Part shown: in pieces, positions 55,369 to 64,000 of the stretch
How the letters are laid out: each line of letters opens with the position of its first letter
Numbering within the stretch: position 1 is the first letter of the stretch
Origin: Bacillus sp. SB49
Lineage (GTDB): Bacteria > Bacillota > Bacilli > Bacillales > Halobacillaceae
Direction: 5' to 3'
DNA: 64,000 nucleotides
Assembly: GCF_000469135.2 (NCBI RefSeq)
Contig: NZ_CP048117.1
Location: 1,711,501 to 1,775,500 of the forward strand
Program-made: the position numbers and the translations under genes
The notes under the pieces: generated by a model
The model's input: only the letters and a program-made list of their open reading frames with translations
Told to the model about the DNA's origin: nothing
The model's database searches: none

Positions 55369-57354
55369 ATGGAAATGAATCAGTATTTAGAAGTATTTCT
55401 CGATGAAAGCAGAGAGCATTTGCAAGCGATTAATGACCACCTGCTCGTACTAGAAAAGAATCCCGAGGATTTAAGCATTGTTAATGAAATTTTCCGTTCC
55501 GCTCATACGTTGAAAGGAATGTCTGCCACGATGGGGTATCAGGATCTCTCTGATCTGACACATAAAATGGAAAACGTCCTGGACGCCGTTCGCAACGGAA
55601 ACATTATCGTTGATGGTCCGGTCCTTGATGTCGTCTTCGATTCCGTTGATGATTTAGAAGCGATGGTCGTGGATATAGCCAATGGAGGAAATGGAGAGAG
55701 GGATGTGCAGAAAGTCGTTCGCATGCTTCAATCCATAGAGGAAGGCACTGCGGCTGGTCAGTTGGATGAAGCGGCTGCGACAACAGCCGATCCCCTGCCC
55801 GAGCAGGGTCTTCCAAAGGTTGATGAATATACCTCCGCCGTCCTTCGCCAAGCGGAGGAGCAGGGACATATTAATTATGAGGTTCGGGTTCGTTTAAGGG
55901 AGGACTGCCTGCTCAAGTCGGTCCGCGTGTTCATGATATTTGAAGTTCTCGAACAAATGGGGGAAGTGCTGCAAACGAATCCACCTGCAGAAGATTTGGA
56001 GAATGAAGCCTTCGAAGAACAGTTCACCGTCTTGCTGACGACAACAGAACCGGCGGAGGAAGTAAAGGAGAAAGTTCTTCAGGTTTCGGAAGTGGAGCAA
56101 GTGGACGTTTCTCCTTATGAGCTTCCTGAACAAAAGGCGCAGGAGATAAAAGAAGTACGAAAAGAAGAGACGAAGGAAGAGTTAGAATCAGAGAAGAAGC
56201 AGATTGGAAATAAAACGATACGAATCAATATCGACCGACTGGATGCATTAATGAATTTGTTTGAAGAACTTGTCATCGATCGTGGGCGGCTGGAACAAAT
56301 TTCTAATGAAATGAAGCATGACGAGCTTCAGGAAACGGTAGAGCGGATGGTCCGGATCTCCGGTGATCTGCAGAGCATCATTTTAAATATGCGTATGGTG
56401 CCTGTTGAACAGGTGTTTAATCGCTTTCCAAGAATGGTTCGTCAACTTTCAAGGGATCTCCATAAAGAGATCCATCTCTCCATACTTGGAGCAGAAACGG
56501 AGCTGGATCGAACCGTCATTGACGAAATCGGTGATCCGCTTGTCCACCTTATTCGTAATGCGCTTGATCATGGGATTGAAAGTCCGGAAATCCGCACAGC
56601 GCAAGGGAAGCCCCCGGCAGGAAGTTTGGAGCTCAAGGCTTACCACAGCGGAAACCATGTGTTCATCGAAATTACGGATGACGGTGCCGGAATAAATAGG
56701 GATAAGGTAATTGAAAAAGCTGTTGGTAACCGGATAATCACACGGGAACAAGCGGAAACCATGACGGATTCGGAAGTGTTCGAGTTGATCATGGCAAGCG
56801 GCTTCTCCACTGCTGATACTATTTCTGATGTATCCGGCAGAGGAGTCGGCCTTGATGTCGTAAAGAATACGATTGAATCTCTGGGGGGAGCCATCACGAT
56901 TGAGAGTGTCTCCGGAGAAGGGAGCAGATTCTCTATTCAGCTTCCTCTGACACTTTCCATTATTTCCGTCATGCTTGTGGAAGTCCAGGAAGAGAAGTAC
57001 GCAATTCCGCTTTCTTCTATAATAGAAACCGCGATTGTCAAGAAGGAAGACATCCTCCATGCCCACAATAAGAAGGTCATCGACTTCCGCGGGCGGGTCG
57101 TTCCACTTGTTTTTTTAAAAGACATCCTTCATGTACCGGAATCGCTGGAAGAAAAGGAGCATTATTCCGTTGTTATCGTTCGAAAAGGAGAAAAAATGGC
57201 AGCTCTCGTTGTCAATACGTTCATTGGACAGCAGGAAGTCGTGCTGAAATCACTCGGAGAGTACCTCTCCGGTGTATTCGCCATCTCGGGGGCTACAATA
57301 CTTGGGGATGGACAGGTAGCGCTCATTCTGGACAGCAATGCACTAATTAAATAG
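55369..57354 (+). CDS. cheA: Chemotaxis histidine kinase CheA
   Basis: CheA phosphorylates CheY and CheB in receptor arrays. Order in the 661-aa protein: P1 HPt domain with phospho-acceptor His46 (RSAHTLKGM), P2 (about 165-245), P3 dimerisation, P4 ATPase with NALDHGIE, DDGAGI and GRGVGLDVV, and P5 CheW-like domain. GGAAGGGAG lies 8 nt before the ATG. Confidence 0.97.
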   Translation: MEMNQYLEVFLDESREHLQAINDHLLVLEKNPEDLSIVNEIFRSAHTLKGMSATMGYQDLSDLTHKMENVLDAVRNGNIIVDGPVLDVVFDSVDDLEAMVVDIANGGNGERDVQKVVRMLQSIEEGTAAGQLDEAAATTADPLPEQGLPKVDEYTSAVLRQAEEQGHINYEVRVRLREDCLLKSVRVFMIFEVLEQMGEVLQTNPPAEDLENEAFEEQFTVLLTTTEPAEEVKEKVLQVSEVEQVDVSPYELPEQKAQEIKEVRKEETKEELESEKKQIGNKTIRINIDRLDALMNLFEELVIDRGRLEQISNEMKHDELQETVERMVRISGDLQSIILNMRMVPVEQVFNRFPRMVRQLSRDLHKEIHLSILGAETELDRTVIDEIGDPLVHLIRNALDHGIESPEIRTAQGKPPAGSLELKAYHSGNHVFIEITDDGAGINRDKVIEKAVGNRIITREQAETMTDSEVFELIMASGFSTADTISDVSGRGVGLDVVKNTIESLGGAITIESVSGEGSRFSIQLPLTLSIISVMLVEVQEEKYAIPLSSIIETAIVKKEDILHAHNKKVIDFRGRVVPLVFLKDILHVPESLEEKEHYSVVIVRKGEKMAALVVNTFIGQQEVVLKSLGEYLSGVFAISGATILGDGQVALILDSNALIK

Positions 57355-57365
57355 GAGGGATAGAA

Positions 57366-57836
57366 ATGACGGAACAAAGCCGATCCATTAAGAAAGTCAT
57401 CGTCTTTCAAATCAATAATGAAGAATATACGGTCCCGGTTGATCAAGTAGGTTCTATAGAAAGAATGATGCCGATCACCCGTGTTCCGGGGACAAGTGCA
57501 TTTGTTAAAGGTGTCTTAAATCTGAGAGGAGTAGTCACTCCTGTCATTGACCTTAGAGAACGATTCGGCCTGCCGTTCAAAGAAGCTGATGAGAGAACGA
57601 GGATTATCACGGTAACGGTGGGAGAGCTGAATGTCGGGTTGATTGTGGATGCAGCGAATGATGTGCTTGACCTGGACGAAACGGATGTCGAACCACCGCC
57701 TGAGATTGTCGGTACCGTAGAGGCGGAATATATACAGGGTGTTGCTAAACAGGAACACAGGCTTCTCATTTTGTTGAATTTGGAGAAAATCCTCTCAGAA
57801 GAAGAAGCGAAGAGCTTACAAAAGGCTGGAAATTAA
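57366..57836 (+). CDS. cheW: Chemotaxis coupling protein CheW
   Basis: CheW bridges CheA and receptors. The 156-aa protein has the SH3-like CheW fold: VFQINNEEYTVPVDQVGSI, FVKGVLNLRGVVTPVIDLR and LLILLNLEKILS. Its stop overlaps the cheC start by one base. Confidence 0.96.
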   Translation: MTEQSRSIKKVIVFQINNEEYTVPVDQVGSIERMMPITRVPGTSAFVKGVLNLRGVVTPVIDLRERFGLPFKEADERTRIITVTVGELNVGLIVDAANDVLDLDETDVEPPPEIVGTVEAEYIQGVAKQEHRLLILLNLEKILSEEEAKSLQKAGN

Positions 57837-58465
57837 TGGAGGATAGCTTCAGCTATACTAAGGCACACATAGACGTGTGGAGGGAGATAGGGACGATCGG
57901 CGCCGGACATGCTGCGACGGCCCTTTCCCGTCTTCTGGGCAGAGGCTTTGACATGCATGTTCCCGATGTCCATGCTGCTGGTTTCGATGAGGTGCTGAAA
58001 CTTGCTGGAGGGAGCGAAGAAGAAGTGGTAGGAGTCTGCCTGCAAATCCACGGCGACGCCTCTGGATATATGTTCTTTCTTTTCTCTCCTAAACAAGCCG
58101 CCATGTTCGCAGACCACTTGACTTTTGCGGCCGGGCAGTCATATAGAAACGATCCGACGCTGGCTGTATCTGCCGTCAAAGAACTTGGGAACATTTTGTC
58201 CGGCTCGTATTTAGCAGCATTGAACCAAATGACAGCACTCACGATGTACCCGTCCATTCCTTCTTTATCCAAGGATATGGCAGGTGCCGTCCTCAGTGAA
58301 GGGCTGGTTCGAATTGCCGTTGACAGGGACACTGCTCTGGTTATAGAGACGGTTCTGGTGGACCGCGAGAAAGCGGAATCGATGAAAGGGCACATTTTCT
58401 TCTTTCCGGATCCTGTATCCTATGACCGTATTTTTAAGTCGTTGGGAATTCAAGCGGATGGGTGA
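57836..58465 (+). CDS. cheC: CheY-P phosphatase CheC
   Basis: CheC dephosphorylates CheY-P and binds CheD in the Bacillus adaptation pathway. The 209-aa protein has two pseudo-symmetric sites. The second, VKELGNILSGSYLAAL, keeps the ExxN pair. The first reads REIGTIGAGHAATAL, with Thr in place of the Asn found in B. subtilis (EVGN). The second site is the more important one in B. subtilis, so activity is probably retained. Confidence 0.94.
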   Translation: MEDSFSYTKAHIDVWREIGTIGAGHAATALSRLLGRGFDMHVPDVHAAGFDEVLKLAGGSEEEVVGVCLQIHGDASGYMFFLFSPKQAAMFADHLTFAAGQSYRNDPTLAVSAVKELGNILSGSYLAALNQMTALTMYPSIPSLSKDMAGAVLSEGLVRIAVDRDTALVIETVLVDREKAESMKGHIFFFPDPVSYDRIFKSLGIQADG

Positions 58466-58472
58466 GATAGGG

Positions 58473-58952
58473 ATGCTCATACGTGTAGGGATAGGGGAGA
58501 TGGCTGGTGTGAAAGCTCCGGACACGATTCGTACGTCGGGACTTGGTTCTTGTGTCGGAATCGTCCTTTACGAAGAGAGGTCAAAGTTCGCGGCCATGGG
58601 TCATATCATGCTGCCGGATTCGACGGTTTCAAGGAATGCGCGGAACCGGGCCAAGTATGCAGATACAGCTGTAGAAGATCTCTGCCGACTAATAAAAGAG
58701 CAGCGTGTTCCCCTACATAAGGTTAAAGCGAAAATTGCCGGTGGGTCACAAATGTTTCAGTTCGGGGAGGCAAATGACACGATGCGGATTGGGCCGAGGA
58801 ACGTCAAAGCGGTACGTCAGTGTCTCGCAAAGGTTCATATTCCGATTGTCGCAGCAGACGTTGGGGGATCAAAAGGAAGAACAATTGAATTCGATCCTTC
58901 CACCAATGCCCTTAAGATACGAACGGTCGGGGCGGGGGAACGGATTATATAA
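58473..58952 (+). CDS. cheD: Chemoreceptor glutamine deamidase CheD
   Basis: CheD deamidates receptor glutamines and stimulates CheC. In the 159-aa protein the triad is visible as Thr21, Cys27 (GLGSCVGIVLY) and His44 (MGHIMLPDS); FGEANDTMRIGPRNV is also conserved. The ATG at 58473 gives the usual short N terminus with GGTGAG 6 nt upstream. An ATG at 58458, overlapping the end of cheC, is possible. Confidence 0.93.
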   Translation: MLIRVGIGEMAGVKAPDTIRTSGLGSCVGIVLYEERSKFAAMGHIMLPDSTVSRNARNRAKYADTAVEDLCRLIKEQRVPLHKVKAKIAGGSQMFQFGEANDTMRIGPRNVKAVRQCLAKVHIPIVAADVGGSKGRTIEFDPSTNALKIRTVGAGERII

Positions 58953-58990
58953 TGGGACAACGATCCAATAAACAAGCGGGGAGGATGAAA

Positions 58991-59767
58991 ATGGCCAGCT
59001 GTTTATCTCCTCAGGAACAACAGTGGTGGGAACTTTGGACGAAGAAGCAGGACGTAGATGCTGTCAACCACTTAGTCGAGCGATATGATTATCTTGTAAA
59101 TTACCACGTACAAAGGATATCTGCCCACCTTCCAAAAAGCGTGAGCAAAGATGATGTCCGCAGCCTGGGCATGTTCGGTCTCTACGATGCGTTGAAGAAG
59201 TTCGATCCGACAAGAGATTTGAAATTCGATACCTATGCATCTTTCAGAATCAGGGGCTCCATTATGGACGGTCTCAGAAAAGAGGACTGGCTCCCAAGAT
59301 CTGTCCGGGACAAAGCTAAGAAGGTGGAACAGACGACAGAAAGGCTGGAGCAGAAACTGCAGCGTCCTCCTACCTCATGGGAGGTGGCTGCAGAGCTTGA
59401 GGTCACGCAGGCAGAAGTGGAAGAGATCGTGAAAGACTCTCTTTATGCGAACGTCCTGTCTATGGAAGAAAAACCGAAAGACGGCAGGGAAGATCATAAA
59501 GAAGGAATCGGCTACTCCATCCCTGATGAACAGACCCGGACACCACAGGACTCCATTGTACGAAAAGAAAACTTCCAGGAGCTTGCAAAAGAAATACGGC
59601 AGTTGAATGAAAAGGAGCAGCTGGTAATCAGTTTGTTTTACCATGAAGAACTGACGTTGACGGAAATTGGTCATGTGTTGGAGCTGACCACGTCCAGAAT
59701 CTCGCAAATTCATGCGAAAGCAATATATAAACTGCGTCATTCCCTACGGGAGATGATAGAAGCATGA
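58991..59767 (+). CDS. sigD: RNA polymerase sigma factor SigD (FliA type)
   Basis: Sigma-D directs late flagellar, chemotaxis and autolysin genes. The 258-aa protein has region 2 (SLGMFGLYDALKKFDPTRDL, KFDTYASFRIRGSIMDGLR), region 3 and the region 4 helix-turn-helix (LTLTEIGHVLELTTSRISQI). The ATG at 58991 follows GGGGAGG by 6 nt; the ATGs at 58985 and 58952 are less well placed. In B. subtilis its distal position in fla/che gives motile/sessile bistability; the same position is kept here. Confidence 0.95.
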   Translation: MASCLSPQEQQWWELWTKKQDVDAVNHLVERYDYLVNYHVQRISAHLPKSVSKDDVRSLGMFGLYDALKKFDPTRDLKFDTYASFRIRGSIMDGLRKEDWLPRSVRDKAKKVEQTTERLEQKLQRPPTSWEVAAELEVTQAEVEEIVKDSLYANVLSMEEKPKDGREDHKEGIGYSIPDEQTRTPQDSIVRKENFQELAKEIRQLNEKEQLVISLFYHEELTLTEIGHVLELTTSRISQIHAKAIYKLRHSLREMIEA

Positions 59768-59798
59768 CGGAATATCAACAGAATTGACAGGTGATTAG

Positions 59799-60260
59799 AT
59801 GACAGGATTTCTATTATCCATAAGCTTCCTGATCGACGGGGTGCTGCTTTATGCTATTTTCATACTGATGAAGCGAGTCAAACAGGCAGGGGAACTGGAA
59901 GAGCAGAAGCAAGAGACCGCTTCTGAAATAGACGACCTGTTTACTTCCTATTTAGCAGAGCTGAAAGATGAGAATGAGCGTTTGATGGCATGGGTGGCAA
60001 ATACTCCGGAACAAAAGCCGGTTACATACACCGATGAGCACCAAGCGAAAGCATCTATTCGGGAGAGTGCTCCGGTTTATACTCCCCCCGTCCCTGTAGA
60101 AGGAACAGAAGTTATTTATGAGCGTTCCCTGCAGTCGCAGGTGATCGACATGATGCAGAGCGGCCTTACCATTGAAGAAACAGCCCGGAAATTAGATAGA
60201 GGAAAGACAGAAGTGGAGCTGTTGTACAAATGGAGCCAAAAAACTAGCGAAAAAACTTGA
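59799..60260 (+). CDS. swrB: SwrB-like protein (YlxL)
   Basis: A 153-aa protein in the position of B. subtilis swrB, last gene of fla/che. It has one N-terminal transmembrane helix (about residues 4-24), a coiled coil, a Pro-rich linker and a C-terminal helix-turn-helix-like DUF6115 segment (QVIDMMQSGLTIEETARKLD). SwrB promotes assembly and activation of the flagellar export apparatus; equivalence here is inferred from layout and synteny. Confidence 0.85.
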   Translation: MTGFLLSISFLIDGVLLYAIFILMKRVKQAGELEEQKQETASEIDDLFTSYLAELKDENERLMAWVANTPEQKPVTYTDEHQAKASIRESAPVYTPPVPVEGTEVIYERSLQSQVIDMMQSGLTIEETARKLDRGKTEVELLYKWSQKTSEKT

Positions 60261-60285
60261 ACGTCCTCCGCTCTTGTGGTATATT
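60257..60285 (+). promoter_or_regulatory. rpsB promoter
   Basis: TTGAAC (60257-60262), a 17-bp spacer and TATATT (60280-60285), with TG forming an extended -10 (TGGTATATT). It overlaps the last codons of swrB and has the same hexamers and spacer end (TGTGG) as the rplS promoter. Confidence 0.82.
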
Positions 60286-60291
60286 TACTGA

Positions 60292-60408
60292 CGGTGTCAA
60301 TACACACGCCTTTGGATCCTCCGGTGAGGTTGCTCTTCACAAGAAGAGTTCACTAGAGGAAATGATAGAGGCGGAGGATACTAAAAAAACCTAACAGGAG
60401 GAACTAAC
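60292..60408 (+). ncRNA. Structured rpsB leader, candidate r-protein autoregulatory RNA
   Basis: The roughly 117-nt leader can fold as a branched structure. An outer stem ATCCTCCG (60316-60323) pairs with CGGAGGAT (60372-60379) and encloses a hairpin CTCTT-CACA-AGAAGAG region and, alternatively, CCTC-CGGT-GAGG. The ribosome site AGGAGG (60397 region) lies just downstream. This looks like a feedback element responding to S2, but no family was matched. Confidence 0.5.
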
Positions 60409-61146
60409 ATGTCAGTAATTTCTATGAAACAGCTGCTAGAAGCTGGTGTTCACTTCGGACACCAAACCCGTCGCTGGAACCCGAAAATGAAGAAATACAT
60501 CTTCACGGAGCGTAACGGGATTTACATCATCGACCTTCAGAAAACTGTGAAGAAGGTAGACGAGGCATTCAACTACGTGAAAGAGGTCGCTGCTGACGGC
60601 GGTAACATTCTTTTCGTAGGTACGAAAAAACAAGCGCAGGACACTGTCCGCGACGAAGCTACTCGTTGTGGCATGTACTACATCAACCAACGTTGGTTGG
60701 GTGGAACGCTTACTAACTTCGAAACAATCCGCAAACGTATCTATCGTTTGAAAGATATTGAGCGTATGGAAGAAGACGGTACGTTCGACGTACTTCCTAA
60801 AAAAGAAGTTGTCGACATGCTTAAAGAGAAAGATCGTCTTGTTAAATTCCTAGGCGGAATTAAAGAAATGAAGAGCCTTCCGGATGCAATGTTTGTCATT
60901 GACCCTCGTAAAGAGCGCATCGCAATCGCTGAAGCTCATAAATTGAATATCCCGGTTGTAGGTATCGTTGATACTAACTGTGACCCAGACGAAATCGATT
61001 ATGTCATCCCAGCAAACGATGACGCAATCCGTGCCGTTAAATTGTTGACTTCCAAGATGGCAGACGCTGTTCTTGAAGCGAAACAAGGGGAAGAAACAGA
61101 AACAACGGAAGAAACAGAAGCTGCAGTAGAAGCTGCTCAAGAGTAA
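60409..61146 (+). CDS. rpsB: 30S ribosomal protein S2
   Basis: S2 is a late-assembling small-subunit protein. The 245-aa sequence begins [20 protein letters not shown] and has [19 protein letters not shown]; the C terminus is a Glu/Thr/Ala-rich tail. ACAGGAGGAACTAAC precedes the ATG. A stem-loop terminator or attenuator separates it from tsf. Confidence 0.97.
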   Translation: MSVISMKQLLEAGVHFGHQTRRWNPKMKKYIFTERNGIYIIDLQKTVKKVDEAFNYVKEVAADGGNILFVGTKKQAQDTVRDEATRCGMYYINQRWLGGTLTNFETIRKRIYRLKDIERMEEDGTFDVLPKKEVVDMLKEKDRLVKFLGGIKEMKSLPDAMFVIDPRKERIAIAEAHKLNIPVVGIVDTNCDPDEIDYVIPANDDAIRAVKLLTSKMADAVLEAKQGEETETTEETEAAVEAAQE

Positions 61147-61156
61147 AAAAAGGGTC

Positions 61157-61195
61157 AAAAAGGTGATAAGGGGACGTACCTTTATCACCTTTTTT
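61157..61195 (+). terminator. Terminator/attenuator between rpsB and tsf
   Basis: AAAAAGGTGATAA (61157-61169) and TTATCACCTTTTT (61182-61194) are perfect 13-bp complements with a 12-nt loop, ending in T residues. No convincing tsf promoter was found, so partial readthrough probably sets the S2:EF-Ts ratio. Confidence 0.82.
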
Positions 61196-61284
61196 AAAGA
61201 GACTTTCTTTAATATTCCGCCTCTCATCCTTGACCAGGACAGAGAAGCGGCTTCGATTTGTATATTAACAAGGAGGCTTTAACA

Positions 61285-62169
61285 ATGGCTGTAAATGCAA
61301 AAATGGTAAAAGAACTTCGTGAAAAAACTGGCGCAGGTATGATGGACTGTAAAAAAGCGCTGACAGAAACTGATGGTGACATGGACAAAGCGATCGAGTG
61401 GCTTCGTGAGAAAGGTATCTCCAAAGCTGCTAAGAAAGCAGATCGTATCGCTGCAGAAGGTTCTGCTGCAATTGAAATCCAAGGGAACACGGCTGTTCTT
61501 TTCGAAGTGAACTGTGAAACAGACTTCGTAACAAAGAACGACCAGTTCAAAGAGCTTTTGAAAGAACTTGGTCAACACCTGGTTAACCAAAAGCCGGCTA
61601 CTGTAGAAGAAGCGCTTGAACAGAAACTTCACGGTGATGGAGAAGTTCTTAGCAGCTACATTACAGACCGCGTAGCGAAAATCGGTGAAAAGCTTTCCCT
61701 TCGCCGTTTCGTAATCAAAGAAAAAACAGATAACGATGCGTTTGGTGCTTACCTTCACATGGGTGGGAACATCGGTGTCCTTACCGTCCTTGAAGGTTCT
61801 ACAGACGAAGCGGCAGCTAAAGACGTTGCGATGCACGTAGCGGCTGTAAGTCCTCGTTATGTATCCCGTGATGAAATCCCTGCCGAAGAAGCAGACAAAG
61901 AGCGCGAAGTTCTTAAGACTCAGGCGCTTAACGAAGGCAAACCTGCCAACATCGTTGAGAAAATGGTAGAAGGACGCATCAACAAGTTCTTCGAAGAGAT
62001 CTGCCTGCTCGACCAAAGCTTTGTTAAAGATCCTGACCAGAAAGTGAAACAGTTCGTCGCTTCTACAGGCGGACAAATCACTGGTTTCGATCGTTTCGAA
62101 GTAGGAGAAGGTATGGAGAAACGTGAAGAAAACTTTGCTGATGAGGTAATGAGCCAAGTTAAAAAATAA
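61285..62169 (+). CDS. tsf: Translation elongation factor Ts
   Basis: EF-Ts is the nucleotide exchange factor for EF-Tu. The 294-aa protein starts [20 protein letters not shown] with the signature [20 protein letters not shown] and continues with [19 protein letters not shown]-type motifs. The ATG at 61285 follows AAGGAGG by 8 nt. A terminator follows it. Confidence 0.97.
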   Translation: MAVNAKMVKELREKTGAGMMDCKKALTETDGDMDKAIEWLREKGISKAAKKADRIAAEGSAAIEIQGNTAVLFEVNCETDFVTKNDQFKELLKELGQHLVNQKPATVEEALEQKLHGDGEVLSSYITDRVAKIGEKLSLRRFVIKEKTDNDAFGAYLHMGGNIGVLTVLEGSTDEAAAKDVAMHVAAVSPRYVSRDEIPAEEADKEREVLKTQALNEGKPANIVEKMVEGRINKFFEEICLLDQSFVKDPDQKVKQFVASTGGQITGFDRFEVGEGMEKREENFADEVMSQVKK

Positions 62170-62182
62170 GGATAGTGAAGAG

Positions 62183-62211
62183 TAGGGGACACTGTCGGTG
62201 TTCCCTATTTT
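62183..62211 (+). terminator. tsf terminator
   Basis: TAGGGGACAC (62183-62192), loop TGTCG, GTGTTCCCTA (62198-62207) and TTTT: a 10-bp stem with one G-U pair, just after tsf. Confidence 0.85.
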
Positions 62212-62276
62212 CAAACATGCTACATAGTGGCAGATGTGCAAGCAAACAGGAATAGCAAAATTCACGGGAGGTTACT

Positions 62277-62999
62277 ATGACTACAGCTCGTTATCGTCGT
62301 ATCGTATTAAAATTAAGTGGAGAAGCTTTGAGTGGTAAGGCAGGATTCGGATTGGAGCCGAGCATCATCAAGTCTGTCTCTAGACAAGTGAAAGAAGTAG
62401 CGGAACTGGGAGTAGAAGTTGCTGTCGTCGTCGGAGGCGGAAACATCTGGCGCGGAAAAGTCGGTGCAGAAATGGGCATGGATCGTGCGAATGCCGACTA
62501 TATGGGAATGCTCGCAACGGTTATGAACTCTCTTGCACTGCAGGACAGCCTGGAAAACCTCGGTATTCCGACCCGTGTTCAGACATCTATTGAAATGAGA
62601 CAGGTAGCCGAGCCATATATTCGCAGAAAAGCGATCCGCCACCTGGAGAAAAAGCGTGTCGTCATTTTCGCTGCGGGTACAGGTAATCCGTATTTCTCTA
62701 CGGATACGACAGCGGCCTTGAGAGCTGCTGAGATTGAAGCCGACGTCATTCTTATGGCGAAGAATAATGTTGACGGTGTTTACACAGATGATCCAAAACT
62801 GAATGAAGATGCTGTCAAGTACGACCAGCTCTCTTACATGGACGTCCTTAACGAAGGGCTAGGAGTCATGGATTCCACTGCATCTTCCCTATGTATGGAC
62901 AACGATATCGATTTATTGGTATTCTCTATTACAGAAGACGGTAATATCAAAAAGGCCGTAATGGGCGAAAATATTGGAACGATCGTGAGGGGGAAATAA
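62277..62999 (+). CDS. pyrH: UMP kinase PyrH
   Basis: PyrH is the bacterial hexameric UMP kinase that supplies UDP for nucleotide and cell-wall precursor synthesis. The 240-aa protein of the amino-acid-kinase fold has [36 protein letters not shown] and [21 protein letters not shown] precedes the ATG. frr starts 2 bp after the stop. Confidence 0.97.
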   Translation: MTTARYRRIVLKLSGEALSGKAGFGLEPSIIKSVSRQVKEVAELGVEVAVVVGGGNIWRGKVGAEMGMDRANADYMGMLATVMNSLALQDSLENLGIPTRVQTSIEMRQVAEPYIRRKAIRHLEKKRVVIFAAGTGNPYFSTDTTAALRAAEIEADVILMAKNNVDGVYTDDPKLNEDAVKYDQLSYMDVLNEGLGVMDSTASSLCMDNDIDLLVFSITEDGNIKKAVMGENIGTIVRGK

Positions 63000-63001
63000 T
63001 C

Positions 63002-63559
63002 ATGTCTGAAGCCGTGATTAATGAGACAAAACAACAAATGGAGCAGGCGGTACAAGCTTTTTCTCGCCAGTTGGCGACAGTTCGTGCCGGACGCGCCAAT
63101 CCATCTATCCTTGACAATGTGTATGTGGACTACTACGGAGCTGCGACGCCGTTGAACCAGCTTGCACAAGTATCCGCACCAGAGCCTCGTCTACTTGTCA
63201 TTACACCATATGATAAGACTGCGATTGCTGAAATTGAGAAAGCAATCCAGAAAGCGGACCTTGGGTTGTCTCCATCCAGTGACGGAAATGTTGTCAGAAT
63301 TAACATTCCTGCACTGACAGAAGAGCGTCGTAAGGACCTTGCCAAAGTAGTAGGCAAGTACTCGGAAGAATCGAAAGTACAAATTCGTAATATCCGCCGT
63401 GATTCCAACGACAAACTGAAGAAACTTGAAAAAGACGGCGAACTCACAGAAGATGATCTTCGATCTTATCAGGAAGATGTCCAAAAGGTAACGGATCAGC
63501 ACATCGTCAAAATCGATGAGTTGGCCAAAACGAAAGAAGAAGAGATCATGGAAGTTTGA
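63002..63559 (+). CDS. frr: Ribosome recycling factor
   Basis: RRF splits post-termination ribosomes together with EF-G. The 185-aa protein shows the three-helix and core motifs [21 protein letters not shown]-type (from about residue 28), [16 protein letters not shown] and [17 protein letters not shown]. It forms an operon with pyrH and ends in a strong terminator. Confidence 0.97.
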   Translation: MSEAVINETKQQMEQAVQAFSRQLATVRAGRANPSILDNVYVDYYGAATPLNQLAQVSAPEPRLLVITPYDKTAIAEIEKAIQKADLGLSPSSDGNVVRINIPALTEERRKDLAKVVGKYSEESKVQIRNIRRDSNDKLKKLEKDGELTEDDLRSYQEDVQKVTDQHIVKIDELAKTKEEEIMEV

Positions 63560-63593
63560 TCTTCTTCCTGAACTCATATGCCTTGAGGTGTAT

Positions 63594-63634
63594 AAGCCGC
63601 GCTGTAGATGTTTGGCAGCGCGGCTTTCATTTTG
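63594..63634 (+). terminator. frr terminator
   Basis: AAGCCGCGCTG (63594-63604) and CAGCGCGGCTT (63616-63626) are perfect 11-bp complements with an 11-nt loop, followed by TCATTTTGTTT. Confidence 0.85.
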
Positions 63635-63649
63635 TTTCCATCATATAGA

Positions 63650-63679
63650 ACGACATATCGTCGAAATATAGTATATAAT
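63650..63679 (+). promoter_or_regulatory. uppS promoter
   Basis: TATAAT (63674-63679) is consensus; ACGACA (63650-63655) 18 bp upstream is a fair -35. The uppS start is 35 bp downstream. Confidence 0.55.
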
Positions 63680-63713
63680 AGAAAGATGGAAGAAACGGAC
63701 TGGAGGATTCAAC

Positions 63714-64000
63714 ATGCCAATCAAGTTTCCATTTGCCAAAAGAAAAAAACAACCGAAATCCCAGCCGCTCGGGCTCGATTACGATCATATTCCGGAGCAC
63801 GTGGCAATCATCATGGATGGAAACGGCCGTTGGGCGAAGAACCGTGGAATGCCGCGAATTGCCGGGCATAAGGAAGGTATGGGAGTAGTGAAACGGATCG
63901 TGCGTTATGCGTCCGATATCGGCGTGAAGGTTCTCACTCTGTATGCATTTTCAACTGAAAATTGGAAACGCCCGAAAAAAGAGGTCGATTTCCTGATGAA
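63714..64000 (+). CDS. uppS: Undecaprenyl diphosphate synthase (5' end)
   Basis: UppS makes the C55 undecaprenyl diphosphate lipid carrier for cell-wall synthesis by cis-condensation of isopentenyl diphosphate. The first 95 residues are in the window and the gene runs off the end. The catalytic signature [14 protein letters not shown], with Asp35, is followed by GHKEGM and [22 protein letters not shown] precedes the ATG. Confidence 0.94.
   Translation, partial: MPIKFPFAKRKKQPKSQPLGLDYDHIPEHVAIIMDGNGRWAKNRGMPRIAGHKEGMGVVKRIVRYASDIGVKVLTLYAFSTENWKRPKKEVDFLM

Noticed and set aside
61230-61266. TTGACC and TATATT as a tsf promoter
   Set aside because: The spacing is 25 bp, outside the functional range for sigma-A.
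61279-62265. 328-codon open frame on the minus strand opposite tsf
   Set aside because: It lies wholly antisense to a highly conserved gene, has a Phe/Cys/Arg-rich composition typical of reverse-strand reading of biased codons, and lacks a ribosome site.
1-64000. tRNA, rRNA, CRISPR arrays, prophage or defence islands
   Set aside because: None seen on either strand; gaps between genes are short and all genes except the IS belong to the conserved Bacillaceae backbone.

Overview
The window is one contiguous stretch of core chromosome from a low-to-mid GC Firmicute of the family Bacillaceae. Gene order follows the Bacillus subtilis sdaAA-recG-fapR ... codY-fla/che-sigD-rpsB-tsf-pyrH-frr-uppS backbone almost gene for gene, and protein lengths match (Smc 1186 aa, TopA 691 aa). 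Acidic proteins, lepB between rplS and rbgA, and a TIGR02530-type flagellar gene between flgD and flgE suggest a halotolerant relative (Halobacillus/Oceanobacillus-like); that genus-level guess is inference.

Layout. (1) 1-7000: end of serine dehydratase, RecG, then the FapR-controlled fatty-acid/phospholipid operon (fapR-plsX-fabD-fabG), acpP with its own promoter, and rnc. A small UPF0435 gene (yfkK type) lies on the minus strand between rnc and smc and shares a bidirectional terminator with rnc. (2) 7400-19200: chromosome condensation and protein targeting (smc, ftsY, ylxM, ffh), ribosome and tRNA maturation (rpsP, khpA, ylqD, rimM, trmD, rplS, rbgA), signal peptidase and RNase HII. (3) 19200-30700: a FliK-like/FlhB-tail-like pair (ylqG-ylqH), sucCD, dprA, topA, then xerC-hslV-hslU-codY. 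trmFO, which normally sits between topA and xerC, is absent, although a consensus promoter remains there. (4) 30702-32230: a 1490-bp IS3-family (IS150-like) element with a 3-bp CAG duplication, inserted at the exact centre of the perfect palindrome that formed the codY terminator. (5) 32231-60260: the fla/che operon, flgB to swrB, all plus strand, encoding basal body, export apparatus, hook, switch, chemotaxis core and sigma-D. (6) 60257-64000: rpsB with a structured leader, tsf, pyrH, frr and the start of uppS.

How it works together: FapR couples malonyl-CoA to lipid synthesis. CodY, encoded just upstream of fla/che, probably controls it through an AT-rich leader that contains a CodY-like box and a near-perfect sigma-D promoter overlapping the flgB start codon. 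The FliK/FlhB switch in the flagellar operon has a distant echo in ylqG-ylqH. FliK itself is unusually long, with an internal duplication and apparently two hook-length-control domains.

No tRNA, rRNA, CRISPR array, prophage or obvious defence system is visible. The only accessory DNA is the insertion sequence.
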